A program made the position numbers and the translations under genes. Shown piece by piece: positions 16,607 through 25,974 of a stretch of 64,000 bases of DNA. The notes under the pieces are model-generated. The model did no database searches. It was not told where the DNA came from and worked only from the letters and a program-made list of their open reading frames with translations. Source of the DNA: JBGPQJ01 sp963709295 (GTDB lineage Bacteria; Chloroflexota; Anaerolineae; Anaerolineales; Villigracilaceae); the NCBI GenBank assembly GCA_963709295.1, contig CAVPVW010000003.1, positions 558,001-622,000 of the forward strand, given 5' to 3'. Positions within the stretch are counted from its first letter, which is position 1. Each line of letters begins with the position of its first letter.

Positions 16607-19035
16607 CTAATTCCGTAAAGGTTTTCCGGTCTGGAGCAATGACCACATTCGGGCTTGTGTTTTTTCCTCTCCGCACAGGGACAGGAAGGCTTCGCGCTCC
16701 AGATCAAGAATGTATTGCTCGCTGACCCAGGCCGGCTTGCTCAGGTCGCCGCCGGTCATGACATAGGCCAGCTTGTTCGCGATGACCGAATCGAATTCAG
16801 AAATCTGCTTCCCCAGCTTGTACATGTGGAGGCCGACCCTCATGGCTGCCAGTGCTTCCCTGCCGGCGGCATAAACCGAATTCGGGTGCCGGTGGACGAT
16901 ATCCTGCAGCCGCCAACGCCAGGACTTCACGCTTGGCTTCCGTAAGAAGGTGACTGCGATTCATAACGATTCGATCTGCTGATGTAAGTATGCCAAATTG
17001 ACGGGCTTCCTCGGCGCTCGTCGCCACCTTGGCCTGCCCCACCTGTTCAAGCACACGCATAAGGAACGGCAGGGCATCCGTCGCTCCTACTCTCATGGAT
17101 GGGTTTACCAGCCTGCGGACCATCTCTTTCGTGCCCCCGCCCGCCGGAATGACACCTGCCCCCAATTCAACCAATCCGATGTAAAGTTCACCTGCCGCCA
17201 CGACGCGTGGACCATGCATGGTCACTTCGCAGCCGCCGCCCAGTGCCAGTCCGGCAGGGGCGACCACCACCGGCTTGGGGAAGTAACGCATGCGCATGTT
17301 CACATCTTGCAGCTTCTTCACAGCACCATCCAGAGTGTCCCACATCTGTTGCTGTGCTGCGACGACCACCATGAACAGGTTCGCACCGGCTGAAAAGTTA
17401 TCTCCTTCATTTCCGATGACCAGTCCTTCAAATTCCTTTTCGGTGCGGTCCAAGCCTTCGCGCACCATTTCGAAGATATCATCGTCGAGGGCGTTCATCT
17501 TGGTGTGGAATTCCACGCACGCCACGCCATCCCCGATGTCATACAGGGTCGCTCCGGTATTTTCTGCAATCACCTTTTTCGCCTGCCGGGCCTGGGTAAG
17601 CGTCACCAATCCCGGAGTTCTGGAAACTGGAACATAACCTTTCTTTTTGACGCTATACACAGAGACCTTGGCGCCGGCTTTATCGTATTTATAGAATGAC
17701 TTGAGGCCGGCAGCGATCATCTTATCCACCCATGCGGCGGACGGATAGCCGGCTGCTTTCATGTCCTTGACGGTTTGCTTCACCCCCAGCATGTCCCATA
17801 TCTCGAACGGACCGGCATCGTGCCCGAATCCCCAGCGGATGGCATCGTCCAACGGCATCGGCGAATCGGCCACCTCGGGGATGATATGGGAGGCATATTG
17901 GAATCCCTGGTAGGTTAACGCCTGAACCAACCTGGCCGCCTTGTCGGTTTCACCCAAAAGAACCTTCAACCGTTCACCCAGCCCATCCACGTCCTTCGCC
18001 TTGCCCATGGAATCGAAGCGGACTTTCTTCGGAGATTCATGTTCAAGCGATTCCAGGTTCAGCGACCAGAATTCCTTTTTTCCGTCTCCTGCGCGGACCT
18101 CCTTATAAAACCCAACTTTACTTTTATTACCCAGCCAACCTTTCTCAACCATGGTACGGATGAGAGCATTCGGCTTCTCGGAGGAAAGATATTTCTGGGC
18201 GAGCTTGTCATGCTTGATCGCGGGTGCCAGATTCCGCCCGACATGCTCCCACACATCCACCCCGACCAGGTCGATCAAGCGGAACGTGGCTGTTCTTGGT
18301 CGTCCCATCAGGGGACCTGTAATGGCATCCACCTCATCCACGGTGTAACCGTTTTGAAGGATGAAATCCATGGCGAAAGCACCTGTGCCAAACGCCAGCC
18401 GGTTGCCGATGAAGTTGGGCGTGTCCTTGCACAAAACGATCCCTTTTCCGAGCCGGAATTGACCAAACCAGGAGATAAACTCGGTTACCGCGGGGAGTGT
18501 ATCCGCGGTCGGGATGACTTCAAGCAACTTGAGATAACGAGGCGGATTGAAGAAATGGGTTCCAAGGAAATGCTGCCGGAATCCCCTGGATCGTCCCTTG
18601 GCAATATCTTTGAGCGGAATACCTGATGTGTTCGAGGAAACGATGGCAAGCGGTTTGCGAACCTCATCAATGCGTGCCATCAGATCCATCTTGATCCTCA
18701 AATTTTCGACAATCGCCTCGATCACCCAGTCGGCATCTGCCATAACTTGAAAATTATCCTCGAGGTTTCCTGTTTTCACCAGAGAATAGCCATCCGATGA
18801 GAAAAAACTCGCCGGTTTAGATTTCTGAGCCCGGTCCAATCCCTGGTTCACGATTCGGTTTCGGACAGCAGGTTCCTTCAGCTTCAGACCCGTCTTCTCT
18901 TCGTCTGGAGTTCAACTTATCGGGGACGATATCCAGCAGGGTGACGAAAATCCCGGCATTGGCAAGGTGAGCGGCAAGCGCCGCCCCCATCGTACCTGAG
19001 CCTACTACGACTGCCTTATGAATGCGGTAGTTCAT
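16607..19035 (-). CDS. fadN: 3-hydroxyacyl-CoA dehydrogenase / enoyl-CoA hydratase fusion, two frameshifts
   Basis: Bifunctional FadN/FadB-type enzyme for the middle steps of beta-oxidation. The N-terminus (IHKAVVVGSGTMGAALAAHLA) is the NAD-binding domain; SSNTSGIPL, HFFNPPRYLKLLEVIP and KDTPNFIGNRLAFG belong to the dehydrogenase; the C-terminal third (VACVEFHTKMNALDDDIFEM, FSAGANLFM, ALGGGCEVTMHGPRV) is a crotonase domain. Frameshifts at about 18911 (one extra base in a TT run) and 16884-16886 (GGG) are each repaired by removing one base, giving about 808 residues, as in B. subtilis FadN. The order dehydrogenase-hydratase supports FadN over FadB. Confidence 0.9.
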
Positions 19036-19049
19036 GCCTCCTCCTTTCC

Positions 19050-20315
19050 TTATCGCAAATCTGCGCCGGTGTAACCCAGCAGCTGCCGCGCCACAACCAG
19101 CCGGTTGATTTGGCCGGTCCCCTCATAGATGTCGGTGATCTTCGCGTCGCGGAACCATTTTTCGAGCAGAAATTCCCGGCTGTATCCCAAAGGCCCCATC
19201 AACTCGACCGCTTTTTGGGTGATCTTCGTGACCACATCGCCCGCCTTGACCTTGCTCATCGAGGATTCAAGCGCGTTGGGGTGTTTATTGTCCGCCATCC
19301 AGACCGCTTTCAGAATCATCAACCACGCAGACCGAAGCATGATCTCCATTTCGATGACGTCCTTCTCGATGGCAGTTTGTTTCTGCCTGGGAAGGCCGTA
19401 CCGGATCGTCACGCCTCGCTCGGCGAGCATTTTCTTTACTTCCTCAAGCGCTGCGCGAGCCACCCCGATCCCGGTCGCTGCGACGAGAGGACGGGTTGCG
19501 TCGAAGGTGGCCATCGCTCCTTTGAAGCCGGTGGTGGTCTTTTCGACAGTCGGGCTGCCGAGAATGTGATCATATGGCACACGCGCATCCACAAGCGAAA
19601 TGGCTGCCGTATCCGAACAACGGATCCCCAACTTGTGCTCCAACTTGGTCACCGTCACGCCAGGTGTGCCCGCCTCGACGACGAATGCCCGCATCCCTGC
19701 CCGGCCAGCGGTCGGGTCGATGGAGGCCCAGACGACGATAAACCCCTTTCCGAATTCCTCCCTTGAAACCAGGGACTTTTCTCCTCCCGTGACGAAAATC
19801 TTCTCGCCGTTGATGACCCACTCCCGGGTGGCTTCATCCAGTACCGCACGTGTGCGTATGGCTGAAGTGTCCGAGCCAGCCTGGGGCTCTGTCATGCACA
19901 TGGCCGCAAAGGTGGGTTTTTCCTCCCCAAATCTCGAAAGGAATTTCGCTTTCTGCTCATCCGATGCTGCCGCCTGGACTGCCGCCGCACCCAACCCTCC
20001 GCCGGGGGTCACGAGGTACATCCCGACATCACCCCAGGAAAGCATCTCGAGCAGGGATGCCAGCATTTGATATCCGATGGGAGGCCGTTTGGGTTTGGAC
20101 GGGTCTTCAGCTTCCTCCTTTTTCTCGCGAGGCGCCATGGAACCCGCGCCGGTAGCGCGCATCGCGGAGTGCATGAACTCGATATAGCTGAAGGGAATCT
20201 CATGCTCGTGCTCATCAAAATAGCGCGAATGAGGCCTCATCATTTCATCCGCGACCGTTTGCAGCATAAATTGCTGTTGGGCAATGGGTTTTGGAGCTTC
20301 AAATTCGATGGTCAT
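19050..20315 (-). CDS. Acyl-CoA dehydrogenase
   Basis: FAD-dependent acyl-CoA dehydrogenase for the first oxidation of beta-oxidation. The FAD-binding segment FAAMCMTEPQAGSDTSAIRT and the second signature IYEGTGQINRLVVARQLLG are present. I start at the ATG at 20315 (MTIEFEAPKPIAQQQ) because AGGAG lies 7 bp upstream; a longer frame to 20423 runs into the preceding gene. The protein is intact at about 421 residues, in contrast to its damaged neighbour. Confidence 0.93.
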   Translation of the reverse strand: MTIEFEAPKPIAQQQFMLQTVADEMMRPHSRYFDEHEHEIPFSYIEFMHSAMRATGAGSMAPREKKEEAEDPSKPKRPPIGYQMLASLLEMLSWGDVGMYLVTPGGGLGAAAVQAAASDEQKAKFLSRFGEEKPTFAAMCMTEPQAGSDTSAIRTRAVLDEATREWVINGEKIFVTGGEKSLVSREEFGKGFIVVWASIDPTAGRAGMRAFVVEAGTPGVTVTKLEHKLGIRCSDTAAISLVDARVPYDHILGSPTVEKTTTGFKGAMATFDATRPLVAATGIGVARAALEEVKKMLAERGVTIRYGLPRQKQTAIEKDVIEMEIMLRSAWLMILKAVWMADNKHPNALESSMSKVKAGDVVTKITQKAVELMGPLGYSREFLLEKWFRDAKITDIYEGTGQINRLVVARQLLGYTGADLR

Positions 20316-20328
20316 TTCAGTCTCCTTT

Positions 20329-21431
20329 CTATACGATCGCCAGACCGGTAAACGTGGAAAATCCACGGCCGTTTCGCATCCACATTTCAACCGGGAATTC
20401 GCGAATGTAACCATACCCGCCAAGAATTTGGACAGCGCGGTCCGTCACAGTCATCGCCATATCCGCGGCACCGGTCGAGGCGAGGAACGCGGCAACAGGA
20501 TAATCTTCCTTGCCAGTGTCCAACTTCCAGGCCGCCTCCCAGGTCAACAACCGGCTGGCTTCGACCTCTGTGGCCATTTCCGCAAGCATGAAGGCGATCG
20601 CCTGCTTTTGCGCAATTTTCACTCCGAAGGCCTCCCGCTCTTTTGCATAATCACGGGCAAACTCGAAGGCTGCCCGGGCTACGCCGACGGCAAGTGCGGC
20701 ATTCGCAAGGCGCTGGGATGCCAGCAGCGGCGCGAAATCGTGACCTACATCCCCGCCGAGTCTGATCCGCTTTCGGCACGTGCACCTCTTCAAGCTTGAC
20801 TTCGTAGAGCGGAAGGGCATTCATCCCCATAAGCTTCATTCGTTCCTCGGAAACAGATCAAGCCCGCCGTCCCTTTGCGAACCAGGAAGGCCTGGGGCTG
20901 ATTGTCAAGTTGAGCGTAAACGATCATGGCAGCCGCCTCGGTTGCAAACGGGACGAAAGTTTTATGTCCCGCTGAGGACATAATCCCCGCCTGATCAATG
21001 TCGCCTTTGTCCTCATGTCATTGGGATCAAAATCAAAGGTTGGCTCAAGAAATGCCGAGGAGTAGGCGGTCCAATTGCCTTCGATCACTCCTGGAATCAA
21101 CGTCTTCTTTTGATCTTCGGTTCCACCCATCAGGATGGGAATGGCAAAGGTGGCAGGCAGCATGATGGCAAGAGCTCCTGCCAAGTCGCCAAATGCCAGT
21201 TCCTCGGCAGCCAACACGCCTGTGACGGCTGATCGCTCACCGAACCCCCCATAGGCTTCAGGTATGGATGCTTGAAGGAATCCCAACTCCCAACCCTTTT
21301 CGATCAAGCGAGGCGGGCAGAGTTCTTTCTTCTTCTGCGTCATGGGCAGCAGGTCGCAAATCCCCCTTTGAGAACCTGCTGATGGCGTCCACCAGCATTT
21401 TTTGTTCTTCGGTAGGTGCAAAACCGTACAT
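20329..21431 (-). pseudogene. Second acyl-CoA dehydrogenase, at least four frameshifts
   Basis: From ATG 21431 the pieces read MYGFAPTEEQKMLVDAISRF, GFLQASIPEAYGGFGERSAV, SSAFLEPTFDFDPNDMRTK, SAGHKTFVPFATEAAAMIVY, MKLMGMNALPLYEVKLEEV, then RLANAALAVGVARAAFEFAR and ILGGYGYIREFPVEMWMRNG, i.e. a normal acyl-CoA dehydrogenase in order. Frames change near 21306, about 21020, about 20860 and about 20775. Each change is one base, but the density (four in 550 bp) is higher than elsewhere, so real decay or a poorly resolved stretch are both possible. Repaired length is about 367 residues. Confidence 0.8.
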
Positions 21432-21478
21432 AATCACTCCTTTCGAATACAGATGGGTGGATATAATTACGAAATTCG

Positions 21479-22069
21479 CTAACTCTTCCTGGGTGTTCTT
21501 TTATTACTCTTTACGCCTTCGAGGAACAGATTGAAAAAAAGATCAGAGATTTCGCCGGCGGATAATTTTCCTTCCGGGCGATACCAGGTGACGGTCCAAT
21601 TCATCACGCCAAGCAATGCCCAAACGGTCATGGACACACTCTCGCAACGCATCCGGCCGGAGTCAACTCCCTCCTTGACCAGATCCCGCCACATTTTCTC
21701 GAATTTGTCCCGATTATGAATATGCCGTTTGTACAGGTCTTTTTCCAACGAGCGATACTCAAACAGAAGCACTGATGATAGATCAGGCTGCTCGCAAATT
21801 ACCTGAAGATAAGCGCGTATGGCAGCTTTTAGTTTTGCGTCCGGCGGGGAATCCAGCTGCATCACTTGCGCCATATTTTCCGTGACAATGGCCATGGCGC
21901 GGTCCAGCAATTCAGCGAGGATCTCCTGCTTGCTCCCGAAGTGATGGTAGAGCGTGGCTTTTTGCAATCCAACTGCATCGGCAATGTCCGCCATGGAAGC
22001 GCCGTTGTACCCCTTTTGGCAGAATACCTGCGCTGCGGATTCCAAGATCAGGTCCCGACTGATGGACAT
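21479..22069 (-). CDS. TetR family regulator of the beta-oxidation operon
   Basis: 196 residues. The N-terminal helix-turn-helix is ASMADIADAVGLQKATLYHHFGSKQEI, and the C-terminal domain (SVSMTVWALLGVMNWTVTWYRPEG) resembles the TetR_C_33 group common in fatty-acid regulators. I start at ATG 22069, since GGAG lies 7 bp upstream. The palindrome at 22081-22098 overlaps the ribosome site, implying autoregulation. It is the first gene before two acyl-CoA dehydrogenases, the FadN-type enzyme, thiolase and SCP2 protein, and probably represses them with acyl-CoA as inducer (inference). Confidence 0.9.
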   Translation of the reverse strand: MSISRDLILESAAQVFCQKGYNGASMADIADAVGLQKATLYHHFGSKQEILAELLDRAMAIVTENMAQVMQLDSPPDAKLKAAIRAYLQVICEQPDLSSVLLFEYRSLEKDLYKRHIHNRDKFEKMWRDLVKEGVDSGRMRCESVSMTVWALLGVMNWTVTWYRPEGKLSAGEISDLFFNLFLEGVKSNKRTPRKS

Positions 22070-22080
22070 CACTGCTCTCC

Positions 22081-22098
22081 CTACCGACCGTTCGGTAG
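22081..22098. promoter_or_regulatory. TetR operator palindrome
   Basis: CTACCGA-CCGT-TCGGTAG, 7-bp arms around 4 bp. This matches the ACCGACNNGTCGGT-like sites seen for many TetR repressors of fatty-acid and phenylacetate genes. It lies directly upstream of the TetR gene start. Confidence 0.8.
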
Positions 22099-22179
22099 AT
22101 AAAGAATAGCAAATCTGACCTTCGATGTCAAGCCCTATTTTTTAATTGCCGTGAGTACGGGAAAGTATCTTGTCATGTA

Positions 22180-22188
22180 TGCTATAAT
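22180..22188 (+). promoter_or_regulatory. Extended -10 promoter, possibly leaderless transcript
   Basis: ATGCTATAAT includes an extended -10 (TGC before TATAAT at 22183-22188). The ATG of the next gene begins 7 bp after the box, where transcription would start, so the mRNA may have no 5' leader. No Shine-Dalgarno sequence is present. Confidence 0.55.
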
Positions 22189-22194
22189 ATTTTT

Positions 22195-22680
22195 ATGGCT
22201 GAACAACCTGAAAATGTTGCGGAACAATTACCGCCTGTCCAGGAACCGGGGAGCATTCCCTCCTCTCCACCGGACCCGGTAGTGGACCCGGAGATTGCTC
22301 GAAGACAGAAAATGATCGTGACGGCCCTGATCGTGGGCGGCATCGTCTTCATCGCGCTGATCATCCTGATCGTTATCCTGTTGCTGCAGCCCGGTGTTCC
22401 CACAGAAGCCATCAAGAATGTTTTCATTATTTTCCTGGCGGTGGAGATGTTGATCGTGGGAATTGCTGTCGTCGTCCTGGCAGTGCAAGTGGCGACTCTC
22501 GTCAATTTGCTTCAGAATGAAGTCCGGCCCATGCTCAATTCGACCAACGACACCATCAACAACCTTCGCGGGACCACTGAATTCCTGAGCGAGAACCTGG
22601 TGGAACCGGTCATTCAACTCAATGGGTATCTTGCAAGCCTGAAACGTATGCTAGAATTAATGGGACTGAATAAAAAATAA
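22195..22680 (+). CDS. Two-helix membrane protein, DUF948-like
   Basis: 161 residues. A proline-rich cytoplasmic N-terminus is followed by two transmembrane helices (about residues 41-66 and 76-102) and an amphipathic tail with NSTNDTINNLRGTTEFLSENLVEP, like the DUF948/YoxC-type general-stress membrane proteins. The next gene encodes a YtxH-domain protein, and YtxG/YtxH-like pairs are known in stress operons. Precise function unknown. Confidence 0.75.
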   Translation: MAEQPENVAEQLPPVQEPGSIPSSPPDPVVDPEIARRQKMIVTALIVGGIVFIALIILIVILLLQPGVPTEAIKNVFIIFLAVEMLIVGIAVVVLAVQVATLVNLLQNEVRPMLNSTNDTINNLRGTTEFLSENLVEPVIQLNGYLASLKRMLELMGLNKK

Positions 22681-22712
22681 CCAAATCACCCATCCTTGAA
22701 AGGAGAAATAAA

Positions 22713-22979
22713 ATGGCAGATCGAGATGAATTTGGTGCATTCCTTGTAGGTTTCCTGGTAGGCGCAGTTACCGGTGGCGTGGTGGCCTTGCTTTTCGCCC
22801 CGCAATCCGGAGAGGAGACTCGCGCATTGATCGGCGAACGGTCGATCGAACTCCGCGATAAAGCAGTGGAATCCGGCAAGCAAGCCTACACGCAGGCCAG
22901 CAAGTATGCCGAGGATACTGTTGAGACAGCCAAGAAGGCCGTCAGCCGCAAGAAACCCGCCGAAGCCGGCGAAGTGTAA
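22713..22979 (+). CDS. YtxH domain protein
   Basis: 88 residues. One N-terminal helix (FGAFLVGFLVGAVTGGVVALLF) is followed by APQSGEETR, the YtxH signature, then an alanine/lysine-rich amphipathic helix. YtxH proteins are small envelope-stress proteins of unknown mechanism. AAGGAG precedes the ATG. The terminator at 22997-23036 follows. Confidence 0.88.
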   Translation: MADRDEFGAFLVGFLVGAVTGGVVALLFAPQSGEETRALIGERSIELRDKAVESGKQAYTQASKYAEDTVETAKKAVSRKKPAEAGEV

Positions 22980-22987
22980 CCTAACGG

Positions 22988-23683
22988 ATGCAAATGCAAG
23001 GGTTTGACTTGATTAAGTCAAACCCTTGTTTGTTTTACATCGCATTGCGCACCATCCTCCGTATCACCTATCATCTTCTATATCATTCTTTCGCCTGGTC
23101 CTACGACCTGGTCGCTGCGATCGTTTCCATTGGCAAATGGAATGATTGGGTCAGGGAAGTGCTGCCCTGGATGGCCGGCAAAAAAGTATTGGAGGTCGGC
23201 TTCGGTCCAGGTCACCTGCAGGTTGAACTGACCCGGCGAGGGTTTCAGGTCTACGGATTGGACGAATCGGAACAGATGGTCCGGCAGGCTGCGCGTCGAA
23301 TCAAGAAACAAGGACAGAAGGCAAACCTTACCCGGGGACTTGCCCAGGGCATGCCGTTCCCCGAGCACTTTGACACCATCGTCGCCACATTTCCCTCCGA
23401 GTATATTTTTGATCCGAATACCATCAAGGAATTCCATCGGGTCCTGCTCCCCGGCGGAGCGCTGATCATCCTCCTGTCAGCGATGCCTCCTCACGGAAGC
23501 GTGTTTGCCAAAATTCTACGGCGAGCCTCCAATTTGATTTTCCGGGAACAACCCAATCCCCTGGAGAACAGGCTTGAGAAAATCATTCAAGACTATCGGA
23601 ACGAAGGTCTCATACTTAAGAAAGTATATCTTGGAGAGGAAAGCATATTCGTTAATCCTGTTTGTCGGAGAAAAATCAACTAG
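22988..23683 (+). CDS. SAM-dependent methyltransferase
   Basis: Class I methyltransferase with motif I VLEVGFGPGHLQ, VYGLDESEQMV, and FHRVLLPGGALIIL. An N-terminal hydrophobic stretch (LVAAIVSI) may associate with the membrane. The frame is open from 22988, but its first codons fall inside the terminator hairpin, so the real start is probably a TTG at 23030 or 23045, giving about 213-218 residues. Substrate unknown. Confidence 0.8.
   Translation: MQMQGFDLIKSNPCLFYIALRTILRITYHLLYHSFAWSYDLVAAIVSIGKWNDWVREVLPWMAGKKVLEVGFGPGHLQVELTRRGFQVYGLDESEQMVRQAARRIKKQGQKANLTRGLAQGMPFPEHFDTIVATFPSEYIFDPNTIKEFHRVLLPGGALIILLSAMPPHGSVFAKILRRASNLIFREQPNPLENRLEKIIQDYRNEGLILKKVYLGEESIFVNPVCRRKIN
22997..23036 (+). 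terminator. Rho-independent terminator
   Basis: CAAGGGTTTGACTT-GATT-AAGTCAAACCCTTG followed by TTTGTTTT. It ends the DUF948-like/ytxH unit and overlaps the nominal 5' end of the next reading frame. Confidence 0.88.
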
Positions 23684-23742
23684 CCTATCCGATAATAATT
23701 CCGGGTTTCATACCGATGACTGAAATGTTGTAGAATGGGGAC

Positions 23743-24453
23743 ATGGAAATTCAAATCGCAGTGGCAAAAATTAACAAGTATGCTGTCTCTGAAAGTGGAG
23801 ACACGCTGGAGGTCGTGGAACGACCCAACGGAGGGCTCTCAGTGGTCCTGGCAGACGGCCAATCGTCGGGACGGGGAGCCAAAGCCGTTTCGATGATGGT
23901 CGTACGCAAGGTCATCGGTCTGCTCGCGGAGGGCGTCCGGGACGGTGCGGCTGCCCGGGCGGCGTCCGATGCGCTTTACACGGAAAAAAGTGGAAAAGTC
24001 TCCTCCACGCTGAATATCGCCTCACTGGATCTGCACACCAAATCCATCGTGTTGACCAGGAACAACCCCGCCCCTGTCCTGATTGCACACGATGACGAAG
24101 TCAAGCCGCTCGAAGGAGAAAGCAAACCCATTGGCACACAACGCACCCTGCGACCATTGATCGATGAAATGCCCATCACCGCAGGATTGACCATCGTCTT
24201 TTTCACAGACGGCCTGGTCTATGCCGGCGAGAGGCGGGGAAAGCCAATGGACGCGCAGTCCCTATTGTCAGAGTTACTCAAAGACAAGACTATGACGGCC
24301 CAATCCATCGCGGATTCCCTGCTCGCCTCTGCCATAGAACTTGATGAGGGGCGTCCAGCGGACGATTGCAGCGTGGTCGTGCTAAAGGTCGATTCTCTTG
24401 CCGGTGACAGCGTCCGACGAATGAACGTCCGGCTGCCGATCAATTTGGGGTGA
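23743..24453 (+). CDS. PP2C/SpoIIE-type serine phosphatase
   Basis: 236 residues. LSVVLADGQSSGRGAKAVS (about residues 31-49) and TIVFFTDGLVYAGE match the metal-binding DG motifs of SpoIIE/PP2C-like phosphatases, and GRPADDCSVVVLKV near the end is the conserved DD(C/M)(S/T) motif. It may act on an anti-sigma antagonist, but no partner is adjacent. Its stop overlaps the GTG start of the TrkA-N gene. Confidence 0.85.
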   Translation: MEIQIAVAKINKYAVSESGDTLEVVERPNGGLSVVLADGQSSGRGAKAVSMMVVRKVIGLLAEGVRDGAAARAASDALYTEKSGKVSSTLNIASLDLHTKSIVLTRNNPAPVLIAHDDEVKPLEGESKPIGTQRTLRPLIDEMPITAGLTIVFFTDGLVYAGERRGKPMDAQSLLSELLKDKTMTAQSIADSLLASAIELDEGRPADDCSVVVLKVDSLAGDSVRRMNVRLPINLG

Positions 24454-25511
24454 ATGTGAGTAGAAATCGCGAATCAAAATCGATTATTCCCCGGGGGTGG
24501 AAGGCGGTTTTTCGGGACACCCTGCTCCTTTTGCGCGAGTTCAAAGAACCGCTCATCATCTTTGTCATCGCCATTTTTGCCTTCGGCGTGTTGTATTACA
24601 AACTATCCACTTTCTACCAGGTGCCGGTGGATTCTTACGCTAAATCCTTTTACCTAATGCTCACGTTGACCTTCCTCCAATCTTCAGGGGAATTTCCAGA
24701 TCAACCGCTGCTTCAATCTTTTTACTTCATCATGCCGCTTATCGGACTGGCAACCCTCGCCCTGGGGTTGACCGAATTTGGAATCCTCCTATTCAACCGC
24801 AGGGCAAGGACCAAGGAGTGGGAAATGGCTGTCGCTTCAACTTACAACAAACACACGGTCCTGGTAGGACTGGGCCATCTTGGATATAGAGTGGTTCAAA
24901 AGCTACACGAAATGGAAGAAAATGTGGTTGTCGTGGAAATAAATCCCAATGTAGATACGCTGACTGCTGTCCGAAAAATGGGCGTTCCCGTGATCGAGGA
25001 TGACGCCACTCGGCCTTCTGTCCTCGAGGCCGCCAAAATCGCGCAGGCCAAGACCATTATCTTATGCACACAGAATGATGCCATGAACCTCCAGGTTGCG
25101 CTTAAAGCGCGCAGCATCAACAAGACCATCAACGTCGTGATCCGGATTTTCGACGAGGAATTCGCCAAAAGCCTGCACGATCAATTTGGGTTTACCGCCT
25201 TAAGCGCCACGGGAATGGCGGCGCCTGTTTTTGCTGCCGCGGTGGCCGGCGCTGAATTCAGCAACCCCATCTCCGTCGAAGGGCATCAATTGAGTCTGGC
25301 CAGGATCACCATTTCTGCAAATTCGGATTTTGTGGGGAAAACCGTAGGATTCATTGAAGACAACTATCATCTAAATGTTGTGCTGCTTCGGCATGATCAC
25401 CATAATGAGATGCATCCCACCGACAGCAGCCTTCTCAGCGGAGGCGATATGATCGCGGCCCTTGGCGAACCCGAACAATTGAGTCACCTGCTCCACGATA
25501 ACGAAAAGTAG
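24450..25511 (+). CDS. Potassium-channel-like membrane protein with TrkA-N and TrkA-C domains
   Basis: 353 residues. Two membrane helices (about 35-55 and 90-115) enclose a short pore-like loop. A Rossmann TrkA-N (RCK) domain follows, with TVLVGLGHLGYRVVQ and VVVVEINP, and then a TrkA-C domain (ARITISANSDFVGKTVGF). The canonical selectivity filter TVGYG is absent: the loop reads MLTLTFLQSSGEFPD, so ion selectivity is uncertain. The start is GTG 24450, overlapping the preceding stop. Confidence 0.85.
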   Translation: MNVSRNRESKSIIPRGWKAVFRDTLLLLREFKEPLIIFVIAIFAFGVLYYKLSTFYQVPVDSYAKSFYLMLTLTFLQSSGEFPDQPLLQSFYFIMPLIGLATLALGLTEFGILLFNRRARTKEWEMAVASTYNKHTVLVGLGHLGYRVVQKLHEMEENVVVVEINPNVDTLTAVRKMGVPVIEDDATRPSVLEAAKIAQAKTIILCTQNDAMNLQVALKARSINKTINVVIRIFDEEFAKSLHDQFGFTALSATGMAAPVFAAAVAGAEFSNPISVEGHQLSLARITISANSDFVGKTVGFIEDNYHLNVVLLRHDHHNEMHPTDSSLLSGGDMIAALGEPEQLSHLLHDNEK

Positions 25512-25523
25512 ACGGGATCAAAA

Positions 25524-25886
25524 GTGCAATCATCTGAATTCAGGAAGGATTCATTAATCGGCATCGTTGGGGTGTGTGCCTCCGGGAAATCCACGCTCAT
25601 CGAAGGGCTATCCGCGCGTGGGTACAAGGCTAGGCATATTGCCCAGGAGCACTCTTATGTCAAGGATATGTGGAAGCGTATCACCAATCCTGATATCCTG
25701 ATTTTTTTGGATGTGTCCTTCGAAAAAGCCTGTAATCGCCGGAAAATGAACTGGAATAACGAAGATTTTCTCGAGCAACAGCGCCGAGTGTCCCATGCTC
25801 GTGAAAACGCAGATTTTAATCTGGATACCACCTTGCTAACCGCTGAAGGTGTTTTGGATCAAGTCCTGGCTTTTCTGGAAAAATAA
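25524..25886 (+). CDS. Small P-loop NTPase/kinase-like protein
   Basis: 120 residues with Walker A GVCASGKST at 16-24 and a short body (ILIFLDVSFEKACNRRK, a possible Walker B and lid). It resembles the nucleoside/shikimate kinase fold reduced to a core. GTG start 25524, 12 bp after the TrkA-N gene, suggests one operon. No specific substrate can be named. Confidence 0.75.
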   Translation: MQSSEFRKDSLIGIVGVCASGKSTLIEGLSARGYKARHIAQEHSYVKDMWKRITNPDILIFLDVSFEKACNRRKMNWNNEDFLEQQRRVSHARENADFNLDTTLLTAEGVLDQVLAFLEK

Positions 25887-25912
25887 ATCTACCCTTCCCC
25901 CTTCAATGGGAG

Positions 25913-25951
25913 TATAATCACTCGTTGCGCCAGCCCAAGGCTGGCATTTTC
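25913..25951 (+). promoter_or_regulatory. secD promoter -10 and leader hairpin
   Basis: TATAAT at 25913-25918, with no good -35 box. It is followed by GCCAGCC-CAA-GGCTGGC (25929-25945) and ATTTTCTT, which looks like a weak terminator. Position suggests either the end of the upstream unit or an attenuator-like leader for secDF. Confidence 0.45.
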
Positions 25952-25974
25952 TTGGAATGGAGATAAAAAATATC

